Shown here: in pieces, positions 32,085 through 43,010 of the stretch | Position numbering within the stretch: the first letter of the stretch is position 1 | How the letters are laid out: every line of letters starts with the position of its first letter | NCBI GenBank assembly: GCA_036898135.1 | Contig: CM072514.1 | Location: 78,333,442-78,397,441, forward strand | From: Oncomelania hupensis | Taxonomy: Eukaryota; Mollusca; Gastropoda; Littorinimorpha; Pomatiopsidae | Direction: 5' to 3' | DNA: 64,000 nt | Notes under the pieces: generated by a model | Databases searched by the model: none | Told to the model about the DNA's origin: nothing | Seen by the model: only the letters and a program-made list of their open reading frames with translations | Position numbers and translations under genes: made by a program

Positions 32085-32567
32085 AAAAGTTCAGGTGTGA
32101 TCCAGGGTTTCTTATTTGGGCGGTGCGTGCCAAGAATCTCATTGGCGGCATCTGTCACTGCTGAGTTGAAGGTGGTGGTCATGATTTTGACATCTACTTC
32201 ACCAGCTCCCAAAATGATCAGTGGTGCAAATTTCCCTCCAATTGTAGCTTGGAAAATTTCTGCCACCTCTGGGTCTTGCATTTTGTCCAGGTCAAACTTC
32301 AAACTTTTGCGCTTTGCTTTGCTTTCTTTCTTGAAGTGGAGCCGGAAAGACATCAACGCGAGATCGTGGTCACTTCCGATGTCTGCTCCTGGAAAAGTGC
32401 GTGCCTTGCCTTTTGTGGGGACCAACGTGTTTGCAATTATCAGATTGTTGTATCTGGCAAAGTCCAAAAGTCTCAGACCTATGTCATTTGTCTCGTTGTT
32501 GCAATGGGGTCCACATGTGTCTCCACAGTTGTGGTACGCATCTTGGCCAACCTTTTAGAAACAGGAC
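32085..32567 (-). mobile_element. RTE-like LINE endonuclease/linker fragment, minus strand
   Basis: MDFARYNNLIIANTL, IGSDHDLALMSFRLHFKK, KRKSLKFDLDKMQDPE and AVTDAANEILGTHRPNKKPW correspond to the end of the endonuclease (SDHDL motif) and linker of the 14849-17975 family. Starts and ends are abrupt. Confidence 0.7.
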
Positions 32568-32827
32568 GGATGTAACGAATACAAACACACTATTCGGTCA
32601 TTAACCGTTGAACGGGAACAACAAATTTCGGCTAACACGAGGGAGAAAAATTATCCTTGGACTTCGTTGTAAGCGTGTTCGACTGTTTAATCCGCCAAAT
32701 GACATATCATACAAAATGATATCTAAAGCACATTGAAGAGCTCACCGAATAAAGTATCTACAAAGTTATTATACATCAGTTTAGGTTGATTGACGTGTAA
32801 AATTTGCTTCTTCATTGTCTCCACTAG
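32568..32827 (+). other. End of intron 5
   Basis: No element recognised. A CTTCTTCATTGTCTCCACTAG polypyrimidine tract and acceptor end it. Confidence 0.5.
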
Positions 32828-32959
32828 AAAAGCTATTGGCGTGGTCATAGTCAGGATGACTCGGATGTTAATAACGAAAGCGTCGCCAGAGATGAAAAGT
32901 ACTTTGAACGGGATCCTACAGGGCTGTCAGCAGGGATCCGAATATTAAATCTTAGGAAG
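32828..32959 (+). CDS. ABCA transporter, exon 6 (linker to NBD1)
   Basis: Acceptor CTCCACTAG, phase 0. The frame begins KSYWRGHSQ, corresponding to the ABCA P/K-SYW segment right after membrane domain 1, followed by an acidic linker (DDSDVNNESVARDEKYFERD) and GLSAGIRILNLRK, the first strand of NBD1 (GIxIxNLxK). The donor is AAG|GTACGT, phase 0. The exon is exactly 44 codons. Confidence 0.92.
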
Positions 32960-33638
32960 GTACGTATACTAGTGGATTATTACATATATATATTTTATGT
33001 CTTTGTTAGTTTTGTTGTTTTGATAACCTATCGTGCTATTCAAATTTGCAGACAGATGTAAGCGCGTCACAGGCTTTAAGACAACTAGAAATAGAGGGAG
33101 AGAAAAAGGCAAGCCATACTTCCAGACACTAAAACACATAGATGAAAATGGGCCTTTTCAAATGCGTTCATTTTCGTGGCAATGTCCTAAAGACGCAAAA
33201 TAAAAGAATGAATGACAGGCCACTTATCTGAACTATTTGGACAAAACAGACCACAACTCAACACGATTTATGAATGTGTGTGGCTGTCTAGAAATACATT
33301 TAAATGACTTGCCATTTAGTTTCTGCGTGACCGATTTTAAGGGTTTGGGGACGGGCCAAGGAATGTAACTCTGGTGTATCCCTACGGGCTACCGTTTCTG
33401 AGGAAAATGGTGTGAGTGAAATAAGCGCACAACACACTCCAGCCCACTCAGCTGTGACGGTGGTTACCGGGCTCTGAGGAAAAGAGTTGGGGCTCACCCT
33501 CATTAAACAGGCACAAATGGGAGATCTGGAATCCCTGTTTTCCAAAAAAGCAAAGGGTTACGGGACACCTTCCAGATAAGTGTGGAAATACAAACATGAA
33601 GGTTCAGTACGTGCTGACTAAGAACGCGTTGTGTTCAG
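32960..33638 (+). other. Intron 6
   Basis: No gene. A minus-strand frame at 33300-33545 has no recognisable family. It ends GTTGTGTTCAG. Confidence 0.5.
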
Positions 33639-33759
33639 GTATGGGACAACGGCAGCATAGCGGTGGACAAGATGAATCTGAACATGTACGAGGGACAGAT
33701 CACAGTGCTGTTGGGTCATAACGGGGCCGGCAAAACCACCACCATGTTCATGCTCACCG
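33639..33759 (+). CDS. ABCA transporter, exon 7 (NBD1 Walker A)
   Basis: The frame reads [20 protein letters not shown], then [30 protein letters not shown] is the Walker A P-loop of ABCA NBD1, with Lys and Thr for the ATP phosphates and Mg. Acceptor GTTCAG, phase 0; donor ACCG|GTAAGG, phase 1. The Gly at the next junction starts the conserved LTGLxPPTSG segment, continued 20.5 kb downstream in exon 8. Confidence 0.96.
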
Positions 33760-34024
33760 GTAAGGTTCTTCTTCTTCTTCTTCTTGTTGATGGCCCACGA
33801 TCAATGCGTCCATCATTCTGGCTCCCATATTGTTGAGGGGGTTCGCAATTTTACTGTAGATTTGAAGTAGGACTAAACTGGTCAAGGGCTACCACAGCTA
33901 TGGTCTACAGCTCTAGATTAGTTGTCTCTGGTCTTCAATACCTATTATACATGATCAACAAGTGTCCACTGGGCACAAATGTCTTATTTAAATAGTCTGT
34001 TGCGATATTGGCATAATAAAAAGG
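33760..34024 (+). other. Start of intron 7
   Basis: A CTT microsatellite (33768-33786) and then unassigned DNA up to the LTR at 34025. Confidence 0.5.
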
Positions 34025-34636
34025 TGTCACAAGCAGACCCGTTTACCCCTCACTATTTGAGCTTTTGCTTGTTTAGCAGTAGTAAAACTTAGAAGGTTAC
34101 TGTAGTCTATTGCAGACGATTAAGGTATAACTGATGTGTACACGCACACTGCGAGCTGACGCGAGCCGTTTAGTGACATCATCGCGGCCTACGATCGAGT
34201 TTCGAACTTTATAGCCACTTAGATTGTTTCATCCAATCGGGACACAGGTAGAGTGGTTAGGACCAGTTCTGGCTGATTCAGTCAAAGCCAGATAGGAGGT
34301 CAGTTGTGTGGAAAGCTCTGAGCAGTACACAGCTACACTCGAGCAGAGAAATATCTCCACTGATAGAACAGGGAAGCAGTGCTTGTTGAATATTTGAACT
34401 CAATCAAGTAGCCACGGGCCTGACATTGTCGAACAGGTAAATGAACATACTTCTGTTTTATCGTGATGTATTTATATTATTGTTGAAATTATGTTTGTGG
34501 AATTTGCTATGCATAGATTTGAATTGTTAGTCCGACTTTGCCTTACCACGTGGAGAAGCCGAACACGTGTCAAGCACGACCGGTTTTGACGCCATGTTGT
34601 ATACCTGACGGACAAACCATTGTTGTTTAACCTATA

Positions 34637-36590
34637 TGTGTTGCAGCATAAGAAAACCAGGCTAAAGTGTCAAAATATGAAAAATTACTTATTTATTTAT
34701 TAACAAAGTACTAAAAATAATCTTTAAAATGCAAAAAACAGAATTGTTTTATCTTTATTGGTTGATGTTTTATGATTTTTTTTAATATTTTATTTTCTCG
34801 GGGGCTAATTTCCAGAAATTGACTTCAAAGTTTTGAATTGTAAAATGATCATTACTTCACAACCAGAATTTTCCCATGCATGTATTTGGTATCAAAACAA
34901 TCAGGAAGATGGCAGCAATATGGCAGTGAGTTGAGATAAGATGAGAAAATTCACATTATTACCCCATTCACACAATACTGAACATAAACAAATTAAAACA
35001 GTACGCACAATTTTATTCTGTACCCATCCATAATGCATAGTGTTTTTAAACATATTAGAAATAAAACAAGTGTTTAGCAAGTCTATAATAACTCAAACAC
35101 ATAATAATATATCAAGAACATGGCCTGAATCAATCATTTTTCTAAAATAAACCCTATCATAATGCCCCCTCCCTCCCCCCCCCCCCTCTTAAATCCCTCG
35201 TCCGTCAAGTAATCTTTTGTTTAATTGCAAGCAGCTACATCAGCTCAGTTCAAATAGTCAAACAAAGATTACAAACCTAAAACAAAAGTTTCATTAGGTA
35301 GTTTTCAGTCCTAATAATCAAGCTTTAATAATTCCCCGATTCTCCACTCCCTTCCGCACGTCGAATAAATCTGTCGCGTCACAGGTGTAAATCAAAATAA
35401 CATGTCATTTTGCTCTATAAAGTTTAAATAAACACAAATATCAAAGCAAATACTAATTACTAGTAATTTGGTAAATAGTCCTCATGTTCATTTCCTAAAA
35501 CAGACAAACCAACAATAATAAATACTGAGAACATAGTCAACTTGTCATGCTAGTAATATTGAATGCAGGCCAGACTACTTACCTTTTCAACCACCCCACC
35601 CCACCTCCACCCAACAAAATATACTACTGAAATATTTTCCACACTCCTACTGTAATTCTTTCACTGATATCGCCTTTTCAACCTTTACCTAAATCTATGC
35701 AAGTAGAATGACGGATTATTAAAGACACGCCAATAGCGAAGAGGCCTACGAAACATGAATCATTGAATGAAAACAAACAGTATAGTTTATTAACGGGATC
35801 AAGCTTCTGCTCGTCAGAATCATAATCCTCATCACAGTTCCCACTGGCACCATCATAAAAATAGTCTGAAAGCAGGTCTTGGAGCTCTTCAGAAGCAAAA
35901 CCGGGTCGATTCAAGGCCCTAGCTACTCTAGCAGACGACACATCTACTGACGCTGGAGACGAAGCCATCACTTCCGGTTTCCAAAAAGAATCGGTCACTT
36001 ACTTTGACAAATTATTTCTAACAAATGCAACATAAATATTGCAAGAAAACACTTGAAATAGATGTATGATGAGTTTATCTACATTAAAAAATTCACTTTG
36101 AACTAAAAATCGTCGAAAATCTATAGGAAACACTTCAGTTTTTCACGATCCGGCTAGAGACACATTCGAACACAACTTGTGTCACAAGCAAGCTTCGGAA
36201 CAAGGAATTTCATGAAAAATTCATACGCCACACACTTTTATGTACCAAAACGTAGTACCAATAGGGACTTTTCACTCTCCAGACGTTATATATCAATCCA
36301 CATTGGGGATTTCCCTTCATAGTCGGACAAGAAAAGTTGGGGTATCGGAGGTCAATTAGTGCCATTGTTTTAGCAAGGTGTGATCAACACCCTTATCAAA
36401 ATCAACAAAATAAACAATGTTCTAGTAAGTTTTGAACAAAATCCGTTTGGGATATTAAAGAAAAGTCTTAAATAAAGACAAAGAGGCAACAATCTTAAAA
36501 TTGATGGGGTAGCCTATTTTTAGTGTTTTATGGCTGTAGCAGCGAATCAATCCTGGCGTCTTTAGCCGGGTTTTGTCATGCGGCAACACA
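34637..36590. mobile_element. TIR DNA transposon inserted in the LTR, TA-flanked
   Basis: The outer 29 bp at each side are inverse complements with a few mismatches: the left starts TGTGTTGCAGCATAAGAAAA, and the right, read inverted, starts TGTGTTGCCGCATGACAAAA; both continue with CC.GGCTAAAG. The LTR resumes right after, with TA at both junctions (34635-34636, 36591-36592). The interior is AT-rich. It carries a minus-strand ORF at 35998-35678 (MTDSFWKPEVMASSPASVD, later an acidic YDGASGNCDEDYDSDEQ) that I cannot place; an acidic N-terminus of a transposase is possible. No catalytic DDE region is seen, so the copy is probably nonautonomous. Confidence 0.7.
35678..35998 (-). CDS. Unrecognised ORF inside the TIR transposon
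   Basis: 106 codons on the minus strand. The first 85 residues are polar to acidic (SSARVARALNRPGFASEEL, LQDLLSDYFYDGASGN), and the last 25 are hydrophobic (CFVGLFAIGVSLII). Acidic N-termini of this kind occur in piggyBac-derived transposases, but nothing here proves that. It could also be a first exon. Confidence 0.3.
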   Translation of the reverse strand: MTDSFWKPEVMASSPASVDVSSARVARALNRPGFASEELQDLLSDYFYDGASGNCDEDYDSDEQKLDPVNKLYCLFSFNDSCFVGLFAIGVSLIIRHSTCIDLGKG

Positions 36591-37429
36591 TATGTATGCT
36601 TGCAGACCAGTGGCTGTACCAGTGAATGTTTATAATATTATTAATTCTTTATGTGTATAGTTAGCCACGATTTATATTTATGTATGTATAGGAAATTAGA
36701 GTGGAGATTCCAGTGGACCACCGACTTAGCAGAATGTTCGTCGCTTATGTATAGAGATGTGGAGCTATCACTGAGGGCTACTTTGGCTTTCAGTGAGACG
36801 CTCTGCACAGACCTATTATTCAGGGTTGTGCAGAATTTCGTCTCATATGTTACAGACAAGCAGGCGGGATATTGTGAGCCCAACTCTGCAAAGAATAGAA
36901 CCTAATCTACTATTCGAGTTGGCTGCCGAGGCATCTACAGCATCGAGCGCAGAACACCCGTCGAACACAAGCAATGACAACACAGAGTGTTGTAGAAGCT
37001 ACCTCAACGCAGCGCTTCAACCACGAAAACATTCAGTTAAGTGCCAGGAAACAGTGCACTAAAACTGTATTAAAAGGACCACAGTAGTCCACTCTTCATG
37101 AACGCTAGTAGCCAGTGCCCTATGAAGAAAAAATAGCTGCCTAGATTATCAGCGAGCGAACCATTCGCATTGACAATTGAACTTTTAAGTTAGATTCGTA
37201 CTTCGAAGATTGTGTATAGAGTAGAAGAAATAAATGTGTGATTTTGACTGTTATCAAGTGGCTGGACTACATATGATTAATAGCCGTGTGAAAGCTAGTG
37301 TGACAGTAATCTTTTACCAATTTTGTTTATTTATCTCTGTACCCCAGCCTTAACACAGACCGAGCTAAACAAATAAATGTATTAAAGTAATTCACCGGAT
37401 GACTCACTAGCGGTTCCCATAGAATGTCC

Positions 37430-37860
37430 GCCTGTACCTTTGGTCGGATGTCAAATGGCGTCCCTCCTCAAGGGACCAACACCAACGTTTGATGACTTCT
37501 GGTGCTTGATGTAGCTCCAGAAGCGCTTGTTTTTAGCAGTCTGGGTGGGCGAGTCTTCCTCTGAGACGATGCCGGTACGTTAGGTCCAGTACGATTTACG
37601 CAGGGAAATTGGATGGGTCGGCGAGCCTTAGGACCTCGGCTTTCAGTTCGTCTTACCCATTCTTCTTCATCCGCTTGTACTGGTGGTCTCTCCTGTGAAT
37701 GATCCTACGGATTTCAGCTGTGACCTAGGGCTGATTGGTCTTGGTGTCTTGATTGGTGGTCTTGTGGGATATGTTGTTCTTCACTGCATCGGTGATAGTT
37801 GTGTTAAACTTTGTCCACAGCTCCTCTGTTGTCGAGGACGCACTTCCGGTCCCAAATCAT
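37430..37860 (-). mobile_element. Diverged LINE endonuclease/linker remnant, minus strand
   Basis: The minus strand yields broken pieces of a LINE linker, including ELWTKFNTTITDAVKNNIS- and RRRIIHRRDHQYKRMKKNG-type segments with frame changes. I judge it to be an RTE- or CR1-type remnant. Low certainty. Confidence 0.4.
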
Positions 37861-37914
37861 CAGCTGGGCTAGGAAAGCATCTCCATTGTTTTTCGATATT
37901 TCTCGGAAATATAA

Positions 37915-39123
37915 ATGAACAACCTGAGGAATATTGATACGCTTTTGTGCGTAAACATGAAGTGCATTATTTGGATGTGCCATCTCATGGCGAAGTGGGC
38001 CTTTTTCTGCCAAAATATGTACCGATGTGTCAAGCTTGGCTTTGGTGTAGAAAAAGACACCAGAGAGGTGATTGTCCAAACCGAAGAACAATCTTTTGTC
38101 AATAACTCCAGAGATGATCAGGTCAGTTGCGATAAACTTTTCTCAATGATGGCCGATCTAAAAGAACGAATCGTGGCGATAGAAGGTTTGGTGAGGGAGC
38201 AGGGAAAGAACAAAATATCCGAATCTACGGTAGTCAGTGGCAACAACGTTCCGACCATGAAAAAACCACTACTAACCCCCATCTTCGCCCGATCGTACGC
38301 TGAGGTCGTGTCTTCTAAGTCTGCTTCTCAGTCTGCTCCTACATCGTTGTCAACCCTAGGTCTGTCATCGGGGGTCTCAGGAAAAAAGAAATCGGACAAA
38401 AGTAAAAGTTACGTCATGGATGCCAGAAAGAATGACGTCATGAAAGATATGACGACCAAAGAAAAACAAGACCACATGCACTTGAATAAAAGCGCGGAGC
38501 TTCCGAAAGTAGCCGTAATAGGAGATTCTGTGATCAGAAATGTTGATGGAAAACGGCTTGGAAGATCGTACGGGTTCCATGCGTTTCACAAGAAGGCATC
38601 TACAACAGAAGATCTATCAAAAATCCTTGAAGAGATATCGGCTGACAGGAACCCTGTACACAAGAAGAAGTTCACTGCAGATAAAGTTCCAACTACCATT
38701 GAGGATCATATTGATGCTGCTGTTATTCACGTGGGGCTCAACGATTTGAAAAAGAAGGAGCCGAGAGCAGCTGCATTGAACCTGGCTACCAAGATCAAGA
38801 AGGTTGTAGCAGAGAAGCCTTTGACCAAGTTCGTAGTAAGCAAAATAGCGCCAACTGGTCATCAGGATTTGGATAGAAAAAGATGTCTCTTTAATGCTGT
38901 ATTGGTGTCGGAATTGTTTGAAATCAAGAACATTTCATTCCTTCAACATGAGAATATGTCAAAATATGATTGTCCTGATGGAGTACACCCCAACCGAAGA
39001 GCTACAGCAACCTTGGCGAAGAACATTGGGCGTCACCTGAATTGGCTCCTATGGGAAAAGGTTAGATCAAAAAGTGATCGTCGAAGGGAAAATTGGTGGA
39101 ACAAAAATTGGCAGTTCTACTAA
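37915..39123 (+). CDS. LINE ORF1 with SGNH/GDSL esterase-like domain
   Basis: 402 codons. After a variable N-terminus with a short coiled-coil-like part (MMADLKERIVAIEGLVREQ, about residues 77-95) and a Ser/Lys-rich linker, residues about 195-380 hold VAVIGDSVIRNVDGKRL (block I GDS with catalytic Ser), HVGLNDLKKK (block III GxND, Asn) and YDCPDGVHPNRRAT (block V DxxH, Asp and His). All four SGNH catalytic positions are present. CR1-like LINEs are known to carry an esterase in ORF1; its role is proposed to be in lipid or membrane contact. The start at 37915 is the first ATG in frame; an internal start is possible. Confidence 0.8.
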   Translation: MNNLRNIDTLLCVNMKCIIWMCHLMAKWAFFCQNMYRCVKLGFGVEKDTREVIVQTEEQSFVNNSRDDQVSCDKLFSMMADLKERIVAIEGLVREQGKNKISESTVVSGNNVPTMKKPLLTPIFARSYAEVVSSKSASQSAPTSLSTLGLSSGVSGKKKSDKSKSYVMDARKNDVMKDMTTKEKQDHMHLNKSAELPKVAVIGDSVIRNVDGKRLGRSYGFHAFHKKASTTEDLSKILEEISADRNPVHKKKFTADKVPTTIEDHIDAAVIHVGLNDLKKKEPRAAALNLATKIKKVVAEKPLTKFVVSKIAPTGHQDLDRKRCLFNAVLVSELFEIKNISFLQHENMSKYDCPDGVHPNRRATATLAKNIGRHLNWLLWEKVRSKSDRRRENWWNKNWQFY

Positions 39124-39347
39124 TTGTCGTGAAAATTAACAAGACTTGATTCACATTTACCAAAAAAGTGAAGAAAAGAAACCAACACATAATTACATGA
39201 AAACAATAACATGTACATTATTCATGAATGATTATAATACAAACGCACTTTTTGTTAAAATAAATAAATACAGAATATATATCTATTCCTCATTACAAGT
39301 AAGTGTAAGTTCAAAAAATTACACTAGTAAAATTTCTTATAATTATT

Positions 39348-41108
39348 ATGAAGCACAATGAAATAACATTTTTCCAATGGAACTGCAGGTCACTGGGTAC
39401 AAATTTATTATATTTTGAAAAATATATATCGGATGAGAATTTTTACGTTCTAGCATTACAGTCATTGAATATTGACCCGAAGAGGCTCCCTAAGTTAAAG
39501 AATTATTATTATCCTCCTTTGTTTCATGCTCTTGAATTCGACGACAAAAGAAAAGTGCAGACAGCTTTATATATTAGGTGTGATTTAGATTATTGCTTAT
39601 TTCCATCGCCTGTACCTATGTCGTTACAGAATATTTATAGTACTGCTGCAGTGTTGAAAATTAACAAGCATATTGTTTTAAATGTTTTGTCTTTATATTT
39701 ACCAGAAGGTCCGAAAGAAGATAATACAGATTGGTTAAAAACATTAGTACAGTCAAATGCTAAATGGTTAATAATGGGGGACTTCAATGCGCATTCGCCT
39801 TGGTGGGAGCCAGGTTGTAATATAGTAACAAGTAGCCGTTTAGTTGAAAATATTTTGGACTCTAAATTATGCCTCTTAAATGATGGTCAGTATACAAGAA
39901 TCCCTGATGTTTCATACCACAGGCCCACGGCAATTGATCTGTCATTAACAACACCTGACTTAGCAATAACTTGCACTTGGTCTCCGCTAGACGATTGTCT
40001 AGGAAGTGATCATCTACCAATTATTATTAAGCTCAAGGATGTTGATTATGATAAAGATGATAAAACAGAAGACATCATTCCTAAATTTAAATATAAATTT
40101 GCAATATGGGATGATTTTCAAGCACATCTCAATGCCATCGATACTGACAGTATTATTCATGATGATATAGATGTGTTTTATTCAAATTTTAGAAATAATA
40201 TAATAACAGCAGCAGAAAAATACATTCCAAAATGTAAATCTAAGAAACTAAATAACAAATCTGGAAATTCTTGGTGGAATAGTGAATGTGAAACAGCTGT
40301 AAATTTAAAAAAAGACTTATATAAGCATTGGATTAAAAATAAAACTGAAGAAAATTTTACAAAGATGAAATATGCTAAGATACAATGTAATAGGATTATA
40401 GCTCGGGCAAAAAAAACAGTATTGGTCTGAATTTTGTGTTAAAGAGGTTTCAGAAGCAAAGGATATGCAAAAGGTATGGAATAAAGTAAAAGAAATGAAA
40501 AATGGATTTAAACTTCAGTCGTATCCAATTAAATTAAACAATAATAATTTTCCAAGTGCTAAAGAGAAGGCGGATGCTTTTGTAAAGATTTTTGCAGAAT
40601 ATTCTTTATCATCTAGTCTTGATCCATCAGTACAACAATTAAGAAAAGAAAAGGAAAATGAGAAAGAATATGAAGATCCTTTGCCAAATAATTCTCATTT
40701 TATAAATGCCCCTATTGAATTTGAAGAGTTCTTAGACTGTTTACAATCATTTTCATCTAACAAGACTGCAGTTGGGATTGATGGAATGTCATATCAATTA
40801 TTAACGCATTTGCCTTTGAAATGGAAAAAATTACTACATTCATTATGCCAACAGTGTTGGCAGAGTGGAACTCTCCCTATTATCTGGAAGAAGTCAGTAG
40901 TTGTTCCAGTACATAAGCAAGGTAAATCTCGTTCCTCAATTCTTAATTATAGACCAATTGCATTGAACTCACATGTAGGAAAAGTATTTGAAAAAATAAT
41001 TCAGAAAAGAGTCACATATTTTTGTGAAAAGAACAACATAATTCCTAAAAATCAGGCAGGATTTCGAAAAGGTCGATGCACAACTGACCACTTGGTAAAA
41101 TTAACTAG
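39348..41108 (+). pseudogene. LINE ORF2, first part: endonuclease and N-terminal RT
   Basis: 39348-40430 encodes an APE-type endonuclease: FFQWNCRSLGTN (active-site Asn block), LIMGDFNAHSPWW (GDFNAH), AIDLSLTTPDL and LGSDHLPIII (SDH catalytic His). The frame shifts at the A8 run near 40410: one extra A is the simplest explanation, since removing it joins the frames. 40465-41108 continues with the RT fingers: FSSNKTAVGIDGMSYQLL, NYRPIALNSHVGKVFEKII and NQAGFRKGRCTTDHLVKLTS. It is then cut by the LTR element after the ACTAG target at 41104-41108. Confidence 0.85.
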
Positions 41109-42636
41109 TGTCACGAACTGGCTAGCTTTAACTCTGCCCATTGACTATTTAGCCATGTGTAGTATTTGTAACAGTAGAGAGTTAGTATAGTACACAGCAG
41201 CAATTAAACCACACACCGCGAGCCCGACCCACGCTACGCAGTGAGTCAGCACTTGAGCTTTGAATCGGACCGTTTTAACCAATCAGAGCAGGCTCAGTGG
41301 GTAGAGCAGTATTGACTGTGTCAGAGCCTAACACAGTTTGAATCAGTCGTGTGTGAGACGAGGTAGAGTCAACATCTCCACAGCTAGAGAAATCTCTACA
41401 CTCATAGACCAGGAAGCAGGACTTTGAAATCTTAGAATTCTCTCAAGTCATCACGGGCCTGAACTTGTCAAACAGGTAAATGAACACCCTTCTGTTCCAT
41501 CGTGATATATTTATATTATTGTTGAAATTATGTTTGTGGAATTTGCTATGCATAAATGTGAATTATTAATCCGAATTTGCCGTACCACGTGGAAGAGCCG
41601 AGCACGAGGCGAAACACGACCGGTTGCGCCGCCATGTTGTATCCCGTACGGAACCACTGTTGTTTAACTTATATGTATGTTTGCAGACCAGTGGCTGTAC
41701 CACTGAATGTTTATATTATTATTAATTCTGTATGTGTATAGTTAGACACGATTGATATTTATGTATGTATAGGAATTTAGAGTTGAGATTCCAGTGGAAC
41801 CCGGAAGTAGCAGAATGTTCGTCGCTTATGTATAGAGATGTGGAGCTATCACTGAGGGCTACTTGGCTTTCAGTGAGACGCTCTGCACAAACCGATTATT
41901 CAGGGTTGTGCAGAATTTCGTCTCTTATATTACAGACGAGCAGGCGAGCTATCCCGAGCTATCCCGAGCTATCCTGTGCGACCCACTCCACAGAAACGAC
42001 TAGTTGGTTGAGGAGACTCTACCGCACAAGTCGGAAAGAGATACCTTGAAACACACCCTGTCAGACCCCACAGCGTGGCAAGGGAACCCAACTACACAAC
42101 GACACAGGTGGACCAGAAGCTACCTCACAGAAGGACTTCGAACACCCCACACATGAGTTAAGTGCATAAGGCGAAGGTGCACTTAAACTGATCATAACAG
42201 GACCACAGTAGTCCAACTCTTCAGAAACTGTAAAACGGACCACAGTAGTCCAAATCTACATGAGATATTATAGCAAGTGCCCGAGGAAGATATAACAGCT
42301 GCCTAGACTATCAGCGATCGAACTATTAGCATTGATTGAGACTTTTTAAGTTAGATTAGTACTTAGAGAATCTTGTATAGAGTAGAAGAAATAAATGTGT
42401 GATTTTAACTGTTATCAAGTGGCTGGACTACATATGATTCATAGCCGTGTGAAAGCTAGTGTGACAGTATCTTTTACCATTTTTCTATCTATCTCTGTAC
42501 CCCAACCTTAACACAGAACGAGCTAAACAAATAAATTTATTAAAGTAATTCATAGGGTGACTTACTAGCAGTTCCCACCGAATAAACGTGAGGGTCCATA
42601 ATTCCATTGTGCAGAGCCCATAAACCCCACGTGACA
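41109..42636 (+). repeat. 5' LTR
   Basis: 1528 bp, TG...CA ends. It contains AAGAAATAAATGTGTG (42389) and AACAAATAAATTT as polyadenylation signals, and a triple GAGCTATCCC repeat at about 41947-41973. The 94-codon ORF inside is present in both LTRs and in older copies only in broken form, so I treat it as noncoding. Confidence 0.95.
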
Positions 42637-43010
42637 CTTTAATTGGCGAGCCTGCCAGGATCTGTGTATAATAGAAATTGGGTATAACCGGACCTAGGTA
42701 CAATAAAATTAGATAACAGTAGTAGTAGTAGTAGAATAACTTAGAATAGTGTAAGGGTATAACACTGATCAGTTGTGGTGCACTATTCTTTAGTTAAAAA
42801 CTTTTTTGCTTCAAATATTTTTGTGCCTGTATGTTGCATTGTTCTTTTGCAGGTTTTGCTTAAATAACTGTTGTATGCCATTTGACTCTTGTTTTATTCT
42901 ATTATTGATTACGAATTTGATTGTCTTTGCATTGTTGTTATTGACTTGCAATATTGCTAGTGTTTTGGTATTCCACGTGATTCAGAGGTTGTTCATAGAC
43001 ACGTTTGGCA
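42637..43010 (+). promoter_or_regulatory. Leader with possible primer-binding site
   Basis: Six bases after the LTR lies TGGCGAGCCTGCCAGGATC at 42643, which starts with TGG as expected for pairing with a tRNA 3' CCA end. Which tRNA it fits I cannot tell. An AGT microsatellite (42718-42735) and about 270 bp of untranslated leader follow. Confidence 0.5.

Larger units (their letters stand above)
34025..37425 (+). mobile_element. Gmr1-family LTR, 3'-truncated, split by a DNA transposon
   Basis: 34025-34636 and 36591-37425 together match the 1528-bp LTRs at 41109 and 47730 along most of their length: CACGGGCCTGA..TTGTC, AACAGGTAAATGAACA, TATTATTGTTGAAATTATG, then TGCAGACCAGTGGCTGTACC, and AGAAGAAATAAATGTGTGAT. 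It starts TGTCAC like the intact LTRs, but stops near 37425, about 50 bp before the expected end. It is an older relative and is interrupted by the 1954-bp insertion. Confidence 0.8.

Noticed and set aside
41765..42049. 94-codon ORF within the LTR, repeated at 48386-48670
   Set aside because: Its duplication is explained by the LTR pair; older LTR copies do not keep the frame and no domain is recognisable.
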